NCBI GenBank assembly: GCA_036504975.1
Contig: DASXUF010000196.1
Span: 1 to 56,129 of the forward strand
Length of the DNA: 56,129 bases
Direction of reading: 5' to 3'
DNA from: Candidatus Binatia bacterium
GTDB taxonomy: Bacteria > Desulfobacterota > Binatia > UBA9968
In this document: in pieces, positions 8,264-16,227 of the stretch
Numbering within the stretch: the stretch's first letter is position 1
How the letters are laid out: each line of letters begins with the position of its first letter
Position numbers and translations under genes: made by a program
The notes under the pieces: model-generated
What the model saw: only the letters and a program-made list of their open reading frames with translations
What the model was told of the DNA's origin: nothing
Databases searched by the model: none

Positions 8264-9445
8264 CTATCCGGCGACGAGCATCTCGACTTTGCGCTCGCCG
8301 TGATCCCGATAGCCGGTATCGGTAACGACCAGCGAAGTGCCACCGAGCAAGCTGTCCTTGCCCTCTTTGCCGACGACCGTAGGCGAGATGCTGTAGATCA
8401 TGCCGGTTTTGAGAACGTAATTTCCCGCGCCGCCCAGGCCGCCGGCCTCGGGATTGGGATCGGCGATTCTGAAAGACTGCCCGGGAAATTCTGGCACGTC
8501 GATGCCGTACTGGTGAATTTGCGAGTGGGGAGAGGACTTGAAGCCGGTTTCTTTGCACGCCTTCTGGTAGGCGTCGATGAGATCGCGCTGCGTCGCTCCG
8601 TCCTTCACCCGCTTGAGCACCGCCTCTCTGATCGCGATCACGGCCTGGAACATCTCCCGGTGCGCCGGCTTGGGCTCGCCGAAGGAAATCTCCTGATCGC
8701 TGTGGCCGGCGTAGCCGCAGTACTCCGCGTGCGCCGTGAGCGTCCCGATATCGCCCTTTGCGATTTTTTTGTTCATGCAGAGGTCGGCGAGAATGGGATT
8801 CTGCGCCGGCACGGCGCCAAAGGTGAACGACAGGGTCGATTCCAAGTCGCCGCCGGCTTCCCACATTCCGCGAATGCCTTCCTGAGCGACCTGCTTTCCG
8901 GTCATGCCGGGCCTGGCGACTTCGTGAATTCTTTTGATCCCGGCGTCGAAGATCCGGTTGGCCCGGTCGATCATCGCGTTCTCTTCGTCGCTCTTGATCG
9001 TGCGCACCTCGGTGAAGATCTCCGACACATCCTCGATCTTCGCGCCCGAGAGCATCGATTTCAGCCGGTTGTACAACTTATAGTCGATGCCGCCGGCGAG
9101 ACCGATCGTCCCGTTCTCCAGAGCCATCTCCTTCAGCTTGTCGATCACCGAGGAAGCGTCGAAGCCGGGCTTCAAGTCGGTCACCCAGTCCTGCGCGTCG
9201 AGCAGCACGCGCGGCGAGATGTCGATCAAATGGCGGCGGTTGACGATCACCGCCAGCGGCTTGTCGTCGGCGGGAAGAATGCCGAACAGCTCGCCCTTGA
9301 CGCCGTTGCTCAAGTAAAACAGATTGCTGCCGCGGACGATCGCGCAATCGACTTTCTTCTCGCGCAGCTGCCGCCCGAGCGCCGTATATCTCCGGTCGCG
9401 TTCTTTAACCGACAACTGGGGTGCGCCATTACTCGCTTGTGCCAT
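8264..9445 (-). CDS. M24 (creatinase/prolidase-fold) protein lacking most metal ligands, paralogue 2
   Basis: 393 residues, the same two-domain fold as its neighbour. In the C-terminal domain, positions that are metal ligands in aminopeptidases read Thr237, His248, Ser354 and Gly369, while His311 (IHQYGID) is kept. The fold is complete and nothing is truncated, so this is a family trait rather than decay. A role as a C-N hydrolase on a small amino-acid-like substrate would suit the adjacent ornithine-cyclodeaminase-like gene. That is inference. The ATG at 9445 follows GAAAGGAGAGTGAAC, a good ribosome site. Confidence 0.78.
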   Translation of the reverse strand: MAQASNGAPQLSVKERDRRYTALGRQLREKKVDCAIVRGSNLFYLSNGVKGELFGILPADDKPLAVIVNRRHLIDISPRVLLDAQDWVTDLKPGFDASSVIDKLKEMALENGTIGLAGGIDYKLYNRLKSMLSGAKIEDVSEIFTEVRTIKSDEENAMIDRANRIFDAGIKRIHEVARPGMTGKQVAQEGIRGMWEAGGDLESTLSFTFGAVPAQNPILADLCMNKKIAKGDIGTLTAHAEYCGYAGHSDQEISFGEPKPAHREMFQAVIAIREAVLKRVKDGATQRDLIDAYQKACKETGFKSSPHSQIHQYGIDVPEFPGQSFRIADPNPEAGGLGGAGNYVLKTGMIYSISPTVVGKEGKDSLLGGTSLVVTDTGYRDHGERKVEMLVAG

Positions 9446-9477
9446 AGTTCACTCTCCTTTCGCTTTCGATTAGAGTA

Positions 9478-9571
9478 CCCTCACCCCTTCCCTCTCCCGC
9501 AAGACGGGAGAGGGGGCTAAAAGTGAAGCTTCCCGATTCCCTCTCCCTCTGGGAGAAGGCAAGGGTGAGGG
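9478..9571. repeat. REP-like inverted repeat (CCCTCACCC...GGGTGAGGG)
   Basis: Terminal words CCCTCACCC (9478-9486) and GGGTGAGGG (9563-9571) are inverted. Inside, CCCTCTCCC (9490-9498) pairs with GGGAGAGGG (9506-9514), and a second CCCTCTCCC/GGGAGA hairpin follows. The element fills the gap between two same-strand genes. A related hairpin lies at 24148-24170. REP-like elements of this composition can act as mRNA stabilisers or terminators. Confidence 0.65.
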
Positions 9572-9573
9572 AT

Positions 9574-10536
9574 TTACAATTCCATCTCGCGCCCGAGCTT
9601 TCGCCGCACGGCTTCTTCGTAGAGCCACTTTGCGAAAGCGACGTCGCCAAATCCTCCCTGGGATTCTTTGAAGACGTTGATTTCCCTGGCGCTCGTTCTC
9701 CCGGCGGCGCGGCCGGTAACCAAATCACCCATCTCGGGAATCTTTTCCCAGGAAAATTTGCCTTCGGCGATAAGCTCGACCAGCGGCAGCGCGCCGGCGC
9801 TGTCGTAATAGTTTTGCTCGTGCTCGCGGCAGCCGACGACGATCCGATCCGCTTTGAGATAAACATCTTTGCCGATCTCGCCCGGTTTTCCCATCGTGCT
9901 CACGTGCGCGCCCGGCTCGACCCACGCGGCGGGAAAGATCGGCTCCGCAGAGCTCGTCGCGGTGAGAACCACGTCCATCTTCTTGACGGCCGCCTCGGCC
10001 TCCCCGCTCGGCACGATTTCTATGGCAAGCTCCTTCTCCGCTCGCTCGCAAAAACTTTTCCTCCGCTCCGCGTCGCGGCTCGAGACGACGACTCTGGTTA
10101 TTCTGCGCACGGCGGTGATGCCCTTGAGAAGTCCGAGCGCGTTTCGGCCGACGCCGAAGAGCCCGACCGTGCGGGCGTCCGCTCGCGCCATATGGCGCGC
10201 CGCCAGACCGATCGTGGCCGCGGTCCTGAGCGTTCCGAACGGATAGCCCATGAAGGAAAGAAGTTCGCCGCTCTCTATATCGAAGAGGAGCGCGTACATT
10301 CGGTCGCCGCCGCTGAGTTGGACGTTGGGTCCGAGCCTCACGCCGACGCGGCCCGATTTGATGAGCGCGCCCGAGACGACGCGCAGCCCCCGCGCGCCGC
10401 TCGTGCGGACGTGATACGGCGCGTGCGCCGCCACTTTTCCTTCGGCCTGCTCTCTGAAGGCGGCTTCGGTGAGCTCGATCGCCTTGCCGAGATCGAGCAG
10501 CGGCCGGACCTCATCGCGCGTGAGCAACAGCGCCAT
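9574..10536 (-). CDS. Ornithine cyclodeaminase / mu-crystallin family protein
   Basis: 320 residues. The N-terminal substrate domain includes RVVSGALIKSGRVGVRLGPN. The Rossmann NAD-binding motif is TVGLFGVGRNALGLL (about residues 145-160), followed by TSSAEPIF and HVSTMGKPGE. The family includes ornithine cyclodeaminase, alanine dehydrogenase-like enzymes and ketimine reductases. Proline formation from ornithine cannot be asserted. Two M24 genes follow on the same strand, separated from this gene by a REP-like element, suggesting an amino-acid-derivative catabolic unit. Full length for the family. Confidence 0.85.
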   Translation of the reverse strand: MALLLTRDEVRPLLDLGKAIELTEAAFREQAEGKVAAHAPYHVRTSGARGLRVVSGALIKSGRVGVRLGPNVQLSGGDRMYALLFDIESGELLSFMGYPFGTLRTAATIGLAARHMARADARTVGLFGVGRNALGLLKGITAVRRITRVVVSSRDAERRKSFCERAEKELAIEIVPSGEAEAAVKKMDVVLTATSSAEPIFPAAWVEPGAHVSTMGKPGEIGKDVYLKADRIVVGCREHEQNYYDSAGALPLVELIAEGKFSWEKIPEMGDLVTGRAAGRTSAREINVFKESQGGFGDVAFAKWLYEEAVRRKLGREMEL

Positions 10537-10635
10537 GACGACCTCCTACCACTTCACGCCGGATCGATCAACTTGAGTTCCAGCGTGATGAAAAGTAGAA
10601 GGCGTGAAAACTTTATGAAAGGCCGGCTCGGTGAT

Positions 10636-10974
10636 TCAAGAACTGGAAGACTCGGACGCCGCGGGTTTGGCGGCGGCTTTCTCCGTCGAATCTTTTTTCC
10701 CGCCGTCTGATCCGGCGCCGGCTTTGCCGTCGCTCTTGGTCTCGGCCGTAGCGGCCTTGTCGCCATTGGCGGCTTTGTCGGAGGGGGACTTGTTGTCCTT
10801 GCGGGCGTAGTCGGTGATGTACCAGCCGGTGCCTTTGAGTTGAAAGGAAGTGTTGGAGATCAACTTTTTAACCTTGCCCTTGCAGGTGGGGCAGCGGGCC
10901 AAGGGCTTATCGGTGATTTTTTGCGTCGCCTCGAATGTGCCGCACTTGTCGCAATGGTATTCGTAGATCGGCAT
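10636..10974 (-). CDS. FmdB-family zinc ribbon protein
   Basis: The N-terminus [12 protein letters not shown] with a second pair RCPTCKGK forms the FmdB regulatory-type zinc ribbon (CxxC...CxxC). [18 protein letters not shown] is the usual continuation. The rest (residues about 60-112) is a low-complexity Lys/Ala/Ser/Asp tail ending in a Ser run, normal for this family. The function is unproven; members are proposed regulators or small zinc-binding proteins. It stands alone between intergenic repeats. Confidence 0.88.
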   Translation of the reverse strand: MPIYEYHCDKCGTFEATQKITDKPLARCPTCKGKVKKLISNTSFQLKGTGWYITDYARKDNKSPSDKAANGDKAATAETKSDGKAGAGSDGGKKDSTEKAAAKPAASESSSS

Positions 10975-11071
10975 GTCTAATCCTCAGAAGCTGCTGTCCT
11001 AAAAATAAACACTGCCCGGCGAGTTGTCAATCAAACGGAAAGTACAAGCACGCCTGCTGTCTCCTCTCCCC

Positions 11072-11217
11072 GGAGCCGAGGCGGAACCTGCTCCGAAGGA
11101 GGAGACGTCCGACACTGAAGATTCGCTGAGATAACGACCGCTTGATTAAGCAAATCGGGACAGAACGGTAGAGGCCCATCGGCTCCCACTGAGGGGCGGG
11201 TCCCGCCTCGGCTCCTC
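11072..11217. repeat. Inverted-repeat-bounded intergenic element (about 146 bp)
   Basis: GGAGCCGAGGCGGAACC at 11072-11088 is the near-perfect inverse of GGGTCCCGCCTCGGCTCC at 11198-11215 (one mismatch in the core). The interior has no ORF. It fills the space between fmdB-like and TenA-like genes, both minus strand, and abuts the stop of the latter. It could be a MITE-type element or a long terminator-like hairpin. Confidence 0.55.
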
Positions 11218-11222
11218 ATTTC

Positions 11223-11984
11223 TCATTTAATTCCCAGCTCGTCGAGCACTCCCTGCAGCATGACGCCGTTCAAATCGCACGGCGTCACGGCGCAATACTC
11301 CAGGCCGTAGCCGATGCGCTCGTCCACGTAGCCCTTCTCCAGCATGTATTCCAGCACGCCGCGGACGATCGACGCGTGCGAGGCGGTGCCCTCGTGCTCT
11401 TTCAAGTCGGCCTCGTAATGGGTGGTGTAGTAAACGACCTGCTTCAAGTCCAAATTATATTTTTTCATCAGCGCATCGCGCCAATCCTGGGCGAAGTAAC
11501 CCATCGCCTCTTCCCAGACGACCGAAGCCCAATAATCGCAGAGCGCGCCGTCCCACACGACGACTTTGTGGAAGTCGCCGAGCGCGCGCGCCGCCGGCAA
11601 CTGTCGCGTATCCAGAACTTCTCTCTCGGTCAGGCCGAGCGCCTTTCCCGTTTCCACCAGGATAAGGATGTGGCCGGGCGGCTCCGGCTTGCCGAACTCG
11701 TCCACGAGCTTCGAGGCGAACATGCGCATCAGCTTCAAATCCTTTTTTAAAAAATCGACCTGCTTGTAATAGACCGCGAGGCCCAGCGTGTTGATCGTGA
11801 GGACGAAGCTCGCCCAGTTGCGGTAGTAGAGCTGGAGCGCTTCCATGGGGAGGCTTCCCTCCTGGAGCTTCAGCATGAACGGGCTCCGAGTCACCTTTTC
11901 CTTCCAGCGCGCGTGCATCTTTTCATAGAGGCTATCGACTATTTTCTTCGCCTCTTGTTGTGACATCGGTTTGCCGTCGATCAT
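11223..11984 (-). CDS. TenA/PqqC-like iron-containing redox enzyme family protein
   Basis: 253 residues, all-helical TENA/THI-4/PQQC type: YRNWASFVLTINTLGLAVYY, KLVDEFGKPEPPGHILI, VVWEEAMGYFAQDW and HYEADLKEHEG. Its His and Glu residues at helix centres (E93, E167, H214, E221 approximately) fit a haem-oxygenase-like fold that may bind a diiron site. It is not a standard TenA because the thiaminase Cys region is not evident. GGAGGAG lies 7 bases before the ATG. It directly follows a UbiD-type decarboxylase with 21 bases between, so the two probably act on the same aromatic or unsaturated acid. Confidence 0.82.
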   Translation of the reverse strand: MIDGKPMSQQEAKKIVDSLYEKMHARWKEKVTRSPFMLKLQEGSLPMEALQLYYRNWASFVLTINTLGLAVYYKQVDFLKKDLKLMRMFASKLVDEFGKPEPPGHILILVETGKALGLTEREVLDTRQLPAARALGDFHKVVVWDGALCDYWASVVWEEAMGYFAQDWRDALMKKYNLDLKQVVYYTTHYEADLKEHEGTASHASIVRGVLEYMLEKGYVDERIGYGLEYCAVTPCDLNGVMLQGVLDELGIK

Positions 11985-12005
11985 TTCCGTTCTCCTCCGA
12001 GTTGA

Positions 12006-13592
12006 CTATTTTACCGGCGTTCTCCTCTTCGCCGCTTTCTCGCCGGTCTGGTAATGCTCCCCCTTGAGCGCCAGCTCGGCTTCTTCTTCGTCCTCCTCGG
12101 ACCATGCGCCGAGATTGTACCCGAACCACGGATCCTGCGGCCGGAGCTTCGGCAGCTCCAGGCGCTCCCATAGCTGCTTCGCCCGCTCCATGAATTCTTT
12201 CTTCGGCAGCGACACCGGCGGATAGTCCCACTTGCGCGTCGCGTCGATGAGGATCGCCGAGCAGCCGCTCATTTCGTGCATGCCCATTTCCAGCGCGCCC
12301 GGCGGCGCCGCCGAAGGATCCATCGACGGCGTGCGATTGCGAATGATCAGCGTGTCGCGATGGGGCTGCATGCGAAAACCCAAAGCCCAGAAGAGCGAGT
12401 CGAGGTTCCGCGGATTGATGTCCTCGTCCACCGCGATCACGATCTTGCCGGTCGCGGGATGATAACCGACCATGCTGTGGAGCGCCTGCCAGACGTGAGC
12501 GGGGTTCATTTTCTTCATCCGGATGACGCAGATCTGGCGCACGGCGATCGAGTGAAAGACGACTTCGACAATTCCGGGAATATTGCACTGGTCGCGGAGA
12601 AAGCGGAGATAGTTTCCTTCCGCCGATACTTGCCGCATGACGCTCGATTCGCTCGGCGGGAGCTGGCTCACGATGCAGGCGAAGATCGGATCTTTCCGGT
12701 GCGTGATGCACTTCACCTCGAAGTACGGGTTCAGCATCTTTTCGCCGATGTAGCCGGTCGATTCGCCGAACGCCGCCTCGGGCTCGAGGTATTCGGTCGA
12801 GATCTCTCCTTCGATGACGATCTCCGCGCGCGCCGGGACGAGGAGATCGACCGTCTTGCAGCGCACGACTTCGATCGGGCCGCCGGCGAGGCCGCCGGCG
12901 ATGTCCAGCTCGCTCACGCTGAGCGGCACGCGCGCCGGCGCGGTGTAGGCGACCGGCGGCGGCGCGCCGATCACGAGCGCCGCCGGAAGCGGAATCCCCT
13001 TTTGCTTGCATTTTCGCCAATGGTAGCCGCCGTGGTTGCTGGAGTTTAGAAAGACGCCGGTGCGCGTCGGGCTTTTGATCTGCCCGCGATAGTTGCCGAC
13101 GTTGATGTTTCCGGTTTCGATGTCTTTGGTAAACCAGTGCGACGCGGTCGTGTAAGGCGCGCAATCGAAGCCGGGGGTGGAGATCGGGATGGGAAATTCG
13201 CCCAGGCCGCCTTTTTCGAGCAAGGTCGCGCCCGTGTGGACTTCTTCGTGCACGGGCGCTTTATCGACGATTTTGGGCGCGATGGGCGAAGCTTCTGCCT
13301 TGGTCCAGCGATCGACGATTTCCTCGGGCTGGCATTGCAGACCGAAGCCGTAGATCTGTCGCGACGCCGCGAGGCAGCCGACCGCGACGGGGATATCGTA
13401 TTTTCTTCCCTTAACATCGGTGACGTGAGTAAAGAGAAACGCGCGCCGCTCTTCTTCGGGAAGGCCGCGGAATTGCCAGCGCACCAGCGGCATCAACTCG
13501 GTGTCCTTGTTGATCGCTTCGTCGATCTTCACCAACAGGCCCGCGTTCTCCAGCGCCTCGAGGTGCTCTCTCACGTCTTTGAAATAACTCAC
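12006..13592 (-). CDS. UbiD-family prenylated-FMN-dependent decarboxylase
   Basis: 528 residues, full length. Signature blocks include ETGNINVGNYRGQIKS, SSNHGGYHWRK, PLPAALVIGAPPP and the conserved acidic segment EAAFGESTGYIGEK that carries the catalytic Glu in UbiD/Fdc enzymes. DPAAPP-like text near the C-terminus is also typical. The enzyme would reversibly decarboxylate an aromatic or alpha,beta-unsaturated acid using prFMN made by UbiX, for which no gene is seen here. GTG start with AGGAAG about 8 bases upstream. First gene of a two-gene unit with the TenA-like protein. Substrate unknown. Confidence 0.92.
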   Translation of the reverse strand: MSYFKDVREHLEALENAGLLVKIDEAINKDTELMPLVRWQFRGLPEEERRAFLFTHVTDVKGRKYDIPVAVGCLAASRQIYGFGLQCQPEEIVDRWTKAEASPIAPKIVDKAPVHEEVHTGATLLEKGGLGEFPIPISTPGFDCAPYTTASHWFTKDIETGNINVGNYRGQIKSPTRTGVFLNSSNHGGYHWRKCKQKGIPLPAALVIGAPPPVAYTAPARVPLSVSELDIAGGLAGGPIEVVRCKTVDLLVPARAEIVIEGEISTEYLEPEAAFGESTGYIGEKMLNPYFEVKCITHRKDPIFACIVSQLPPSESSVMRQVSAEGNYLRFLRDQCNIPGIVEVVFHSIAVRQICVIRMKKMNPAHVWQALHSMVGYHPATGKIVIAVDEDINPRNLDSLFWALGFRMQPHRDTLIIRNRTPSMDPSAAPPGALEMGMHEMSGCSAILIDATRKWDYPPVSLPKKEFMERAKQLWERLELPKLRPQDPWFGYNLGAWSEEDEEEAELALKGEHYQTGEKAAKRRTPVK

Positions 13593-13708
13593 GTGGAAGA
13601 CTTCCTGCTATATACTTTCGGGTAAGAACCAACTTACTGATAGCAATAAGCGGTCGGAAAGTAAAACAGGAGATTGACCTCCGGCGGCAAAGGCTTTAGC
13701 TTCACTCC

Positions 13709-14347
13709 GTGACTTTTCCGTTCGCCTTCATGATCGGCTTTTCGGTCGCCTCCATCCCGGGCCCGACCGGCGTTTTGATCGCGACTCAAACTCTCCGCCA
13801 CGGCGCCGGAGCCGGGCTCGTCACCATGACGGCGCCGCTCGCGCTCGACGTATTCGTTATGATGCCGCTGGGACTCTTCCTGCAGACTTCTCTCTTCACC
13901 GGCAGCGGCGCCGTTGTTCTCGGTCTCGGCGGCGCGGCTTTTTTATTGTGGCTGGGAGTGGAATCGATTCGCGCGGGGATCAAACATGTGAACACCATCC
14001 GCGCGCCAGGCGCGGCACCGGCCGACAGCAAACGGGAATTGAGTCCTTTCCTAAAAGGGCTCGTCACTCACGTCACGAGTCCTTATCCATACCTCTACTG
14101 GTCGACCGTCGGCGGCTCGTTCATCTTGCAGGGCTTTGCCGACGGCGGCATCGCCGGCGCATCGTTGTTTCCCGTCGGTTTTTGGGTTGGGACTACAAGC
14201 TTCACGCTGATCCTTATCTATCTAGTCGCGCACGGAAAAAGACTGCTGCCACCCCGAGTCGAACCGTATTTTCACCACATATCCGGCGCCCTGCTGATCG
14301 GAAGCGGCATTTACTTGGGCTTCGCCGTGTGGCACGGTCTATTCTAA
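13709..14347 (+). CDS. LysE/RhtB-type amino-acid exporter
   Basis: 212 residues with about six hydrophobic helices. The family signature near the N-terminus reads SIPGPTGVLIATQTLRHG. The long mid-protein loop and the PYLYWSTVGGSFIL helix are typical of LysE translocators, which export amino acids or small metabolites by proton motive force. GTG start. It is divergent from the UbiD gene (116-base spacer with both promoters), so the exporter could serve the same pathway. The next gene starts 4 bases after its stop. Confidence 0.85.
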   Translation: MTFPFAFMIGFSVASIPGPTGVLIATQTLRHGAGAGLVTMTAPLALDVFVMMPLGLFLQTSLFTGSGAVVLGLGGAAFLLWLGVESIRAGIKHVNTIRAPGAAPADSKRELSPFLKGLVTHVTSPYPYLYWSTVGGSFILQGFADGGIAGASLFPVGFWVGTTSFTLILIYLVAHGKRLLPPRVEPYFHHISGALLIGSGIYLGFAVWHGLF

Positions 14348-14351
14348 ATTC

Positions 14352-14759
14352 ATGGAGCCCGCGGTAAGAGTCGCACAAGAAGTGGTAGAGCACGGCGCCG
14401 CGCCGGACCTATGGCGAATAACATGGCGCATCGAGAACGTCGGCGACGGGCCGCTCAAGATTCTCGCGGCGCGCTGCCCGCATGGGAAGTTTCGCTGCGA
14501 GGAAAAAGAGCTGTCGCCTGCGCTCGATTTAGAAGTTAAAGAACGCGGCGAGATCGAGTTGGTGGTGCGATGCGAGGAACCGGCGGGATCGGTCATTGAA
14601 AATGCATTTTTGATCGTGCGAGCGCTCTGGGCGGGAAATCCTTGGCTGATCCTTGCGCGCCTCCGTGTCTCGGTGAACGGCGAAGGAACCCCGGCAGCGG
14701 CAACGGAACTGATCACGAGTCAACCGGTCGGCTTTTCACTGCGTGAGACTGCCGGCTGA
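14352..14759 (+). CDS. Hypothetical beta-sandwich protein (135 aa)
   Basis: Tightly coupled to the exporter gene, with only 4 bases between stop and ATG. The sequence alternates beta strands and turns (LWRITWRIENVGDGPLKIL, ERGEIELVVRCEEP, NPWLILARLRVSVNGEG) and looks like an immunoglobulin-like or CARDB-like domain without a signal peptide. The Cys in AARCPHGKF and FRCEE might bind metal. No family name is offered. Confidence 0.6.
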   Translation: MEPAVRVAQEVVEHGAAPDLWRITWRIENVGDGPLKILAARCPHGKFRCEEKELSPALDLEVKERGEIELVVRCEEPAGSVIENAFLIVRALWAGNPWLILARLRVSVNGEGTPAAATELITSQPVGFSLRETAG

Positions 14760-14858
14760 TGGTGAGCTTGCGCAATGACTGAACGAGAAAAATTGATTCT
14801 TCAGAAACTCCGCGGCTGACACAACAACTGAGGCCTCGGCTTCGAGGAGACCACGGGC

Positions 14859-14990
14859 ATGGTCTCGAACTCCCTTCACGTCGATCTTCAGGATCTGCTG
14901 GAGACGATCAAGAGTATGCGCGCGAAATACGGCAAGAGCGCCGAGTATCAGAAACTGCGCCGCGACCTGCCGGACGACTGGCCGCTCTAG
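14859..14990 (+). CDS. Small ORF (43 aa), possibly the 3' part of a gene broken by two TGA codons
   Basis: ATG at 14859 follows GAGGAG at about 10 bases and encodes a charged helix (LQDLLETIKSMRAKYGKSAE) ending in PDDWPL and TAG. The same frame is open upstream to another ATG at 14775 (MTEREKLILQKLRG), except for in-frame TGA at 14817-14819 and 14829-14831. Either the short form is the real gene or this is an interrupted 71-residue gene. TGA is used as a normal stop elsewhere in the window, so a different genetic code is not implied. Confidence 0.4.
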   Translation: MVSNSLHVDLQDLLETIKSMRAKYGKSAEYQKLRRDLPDDWPL

Positions 14991-15015
14991 AAATAATGTT
15001 GAATTATGAATGATG

Positions 15016-15054
15016 AATTTTGAATTCAACATTCAAAACTCAAAATTCAAAATT
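15016..15054. repeat. AT-rich inverted repeat (AATTTTGAATT / AATTCAAAATT)
   Basis: The two 11-base arms at 15016-15026 and 15044-15054 are perfect inverses, surrounded by related words (GAATTATGAATGATG, CATTCAAAACTC). The patch is strikingly AT-rich against GC-rich neighbours. It sits between convergent genes and could end transcription in both directions, although no strong T run follows. Confidence 0.6.
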
Positions 15055-15065
15055 GCCGTGGCGGA

Positions 15066-15830
15066 CTAGCGGCGGTCCTCGGGGAGGCGGACCTCGGGTT
15101 GACGGAGGCGAAGCCGCTGGGTTCCGCTCCAGAATTCCCGCCTGCCCGTCATCGCCTGCACGTGCCCGTCCCACTCCAGGGAAAACGCCGTGAGGCCGAG
15201 CTTGACGGCGCACCGGACTTGTTCCTGCGTCTCGGCGTCCGTGGCAAAGCGGCCGATCGCCTCGATCTGGCGCAAGCCGTGGCCCGTATCCTGCTCGGCG
15301 TGCAGCCGGTAGGTCTCGGCGGCGCGAGGCGAGAAACCGTAATGCCCCGTCAGCTCCCGATAGACGTTGGCGGAAACTTTGTCGGGTCCGCCGAGTTGGC
15401 TTTCGACGAAGCTCAGCATGGCGACGCCCTCGAGCGCCGAGCGGCGCTGGCAGCAGCCGATGATCATCTCGATCGCCGCCATGGTTCCCGGCGCGGCTTC
15501 GGCGCGGTCCGCCTCGTCGCGCGAGATGCCGCCTTCTTCGAGAAACTGGAGCATGATGTCGACGTGCGTGCGCGGGCCGGCAAGCTCTTCCATGAAATTT
15601 TCCAGCACGGTGTCCATGAGGCCGTAGTCTTTCGCAGCCACGGCGTTCACGGCGATATAGCCGAAGAAGATCGGATTGGTGCGCACGCGGAGATAATGCT
15701 GAACTTCGCCTAAGATAATCTGCTCGCGCGTCCAGCGGTGCTGTAAAATTCCCTGAAACCACGGGTGCTCGCCCATCGGCACTTCTTCGGCATAGCCCCA
15801 AAGCTCGGCGATGAATTCATCCGGGGACAT
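15066..15830 (-). CDS. PqqC/TenA-like iron-containing redox enzyme family protein
   Basis: 254 residues, helical. HPWFQGILQHRWTREQIILGE is a PqqC-type N-terminal helix pair. LENFMEELAGPRTHVDIMLQFLEEGG and YRLHAEQDTGHG carry Glu/His residues at positions expected for a diiron haem-oxygenase-like fold. It is distinct from the TenA-like protein at 11.2 kb and closer to PqqC. No other pqq genes are present, so pyrroloquinoline quinone synthesis is not implied. It lies 34 bases downstream of two cupins on the same strand. Confidence 0.82.
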   Translation of the reverse strand: MSPDEFIAELWGYAEEVPMGEHPWFQGILQHRWTREQIILGEVQHYLRVRTNPIFFGYIAVNAVAAKDYGLMDTVLENFMEELAGPRTHVDIMLQFLEEGGISRDEADRAEAAPGTMAAIEMIIGCCQRRSALEGVAMLSFVESQLGGPDKVSANVYRELTGHYGFSPRAAETYRLHAEQDTGHGLRQIEAIGRFATDAETQEQVRCAVKLGLTAFSLEWDGHVQAMTGRREFWSGTQRLRLRQPEVRLPEDRR

Positions 15831-15864
15831 AAAGATACTCAGTCCTCAGACCTCAGCACTGTAG

Positions 15865-16212
15865 TTATACCGCCAGCGGGACGGTCATGAAAACATGCGG
15901 CTCGTTGCCGACGACGCGCGAGACATGTCCCTTGCCGGTCAGGTCTTCCGCGAGCATGACATCGCCCGGCTTAAAAATGCGCTTGGAGCCGTCGCTGCAC
16001 TCGATCTCCCACGAGCCAGAGAGCGTCACCACGTACTGGCGGCGCGGCGCCGGGTGCCAGTCGATGACGTGGCCCGCGGGCGCGCGGCGAAAAACGACGC
16101 CGTTGGCGGCCCGAAGCTCGGTCGTCTGGAGTTTATCGCCGCTGAACGACAGATCTTTTTCTTCGAAGTGCGAAAGCTGATCGTTGCCGCTGTAAAGCCT
16201 GACGACTTTCAT
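15865..16212 (-). CDS. Single-domain cupin protein (115 aa)
   Basis: A beta-barrel cupin. First motif region: VIDWHPAPRRQYVVTLSGSWE; second: FKPGDVMLAEDLTGKGHVSRVV. The usual HxH pair of motif 1 is reduced to a single clear His, while the His in GKGHVS serves as the motif 2 ligand, so metal binding may be altered. It ends 34 bases before the PqqC-like gene and starts 15 bases after another cupin gene, so the three are probably one operon. Substrate unknown. Confidence 0.78.
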   Translation of the reverse strand: MKVVRLYSGNDQLSHFEEKDLSFSGDKLQTTELRAANGVVFRRAPAGHVIDWHPAPRRQYVVTLSGSWEIECSDGSKRIFKPGDVMLAEDLTGKGHVSRVVGNEPHVFMTVPLAV

Positions 16213-16227
16213 CGCGTCCTCCGCTTC

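Noticed and set aside
8300-9520. Long plus-strand ORF opposite the second M24 gene
   Set aside because: Same reason: antisense of a recognised family protein, no ribosome site, low-information composition.
13625-13708. Riboswitch in the UbiD-LysE spacer
   Set aside because: The divergent spacer is only 116 bases and shows no conserved riboswitch core.
14775-14990. Selenoprotein or TGA-as-Trp decoding
   Set aside because: TGA terminates other genes in the window, and no SECIS-like hairpin or selenocysteine gene is visible; mutation or a later start is simpler.
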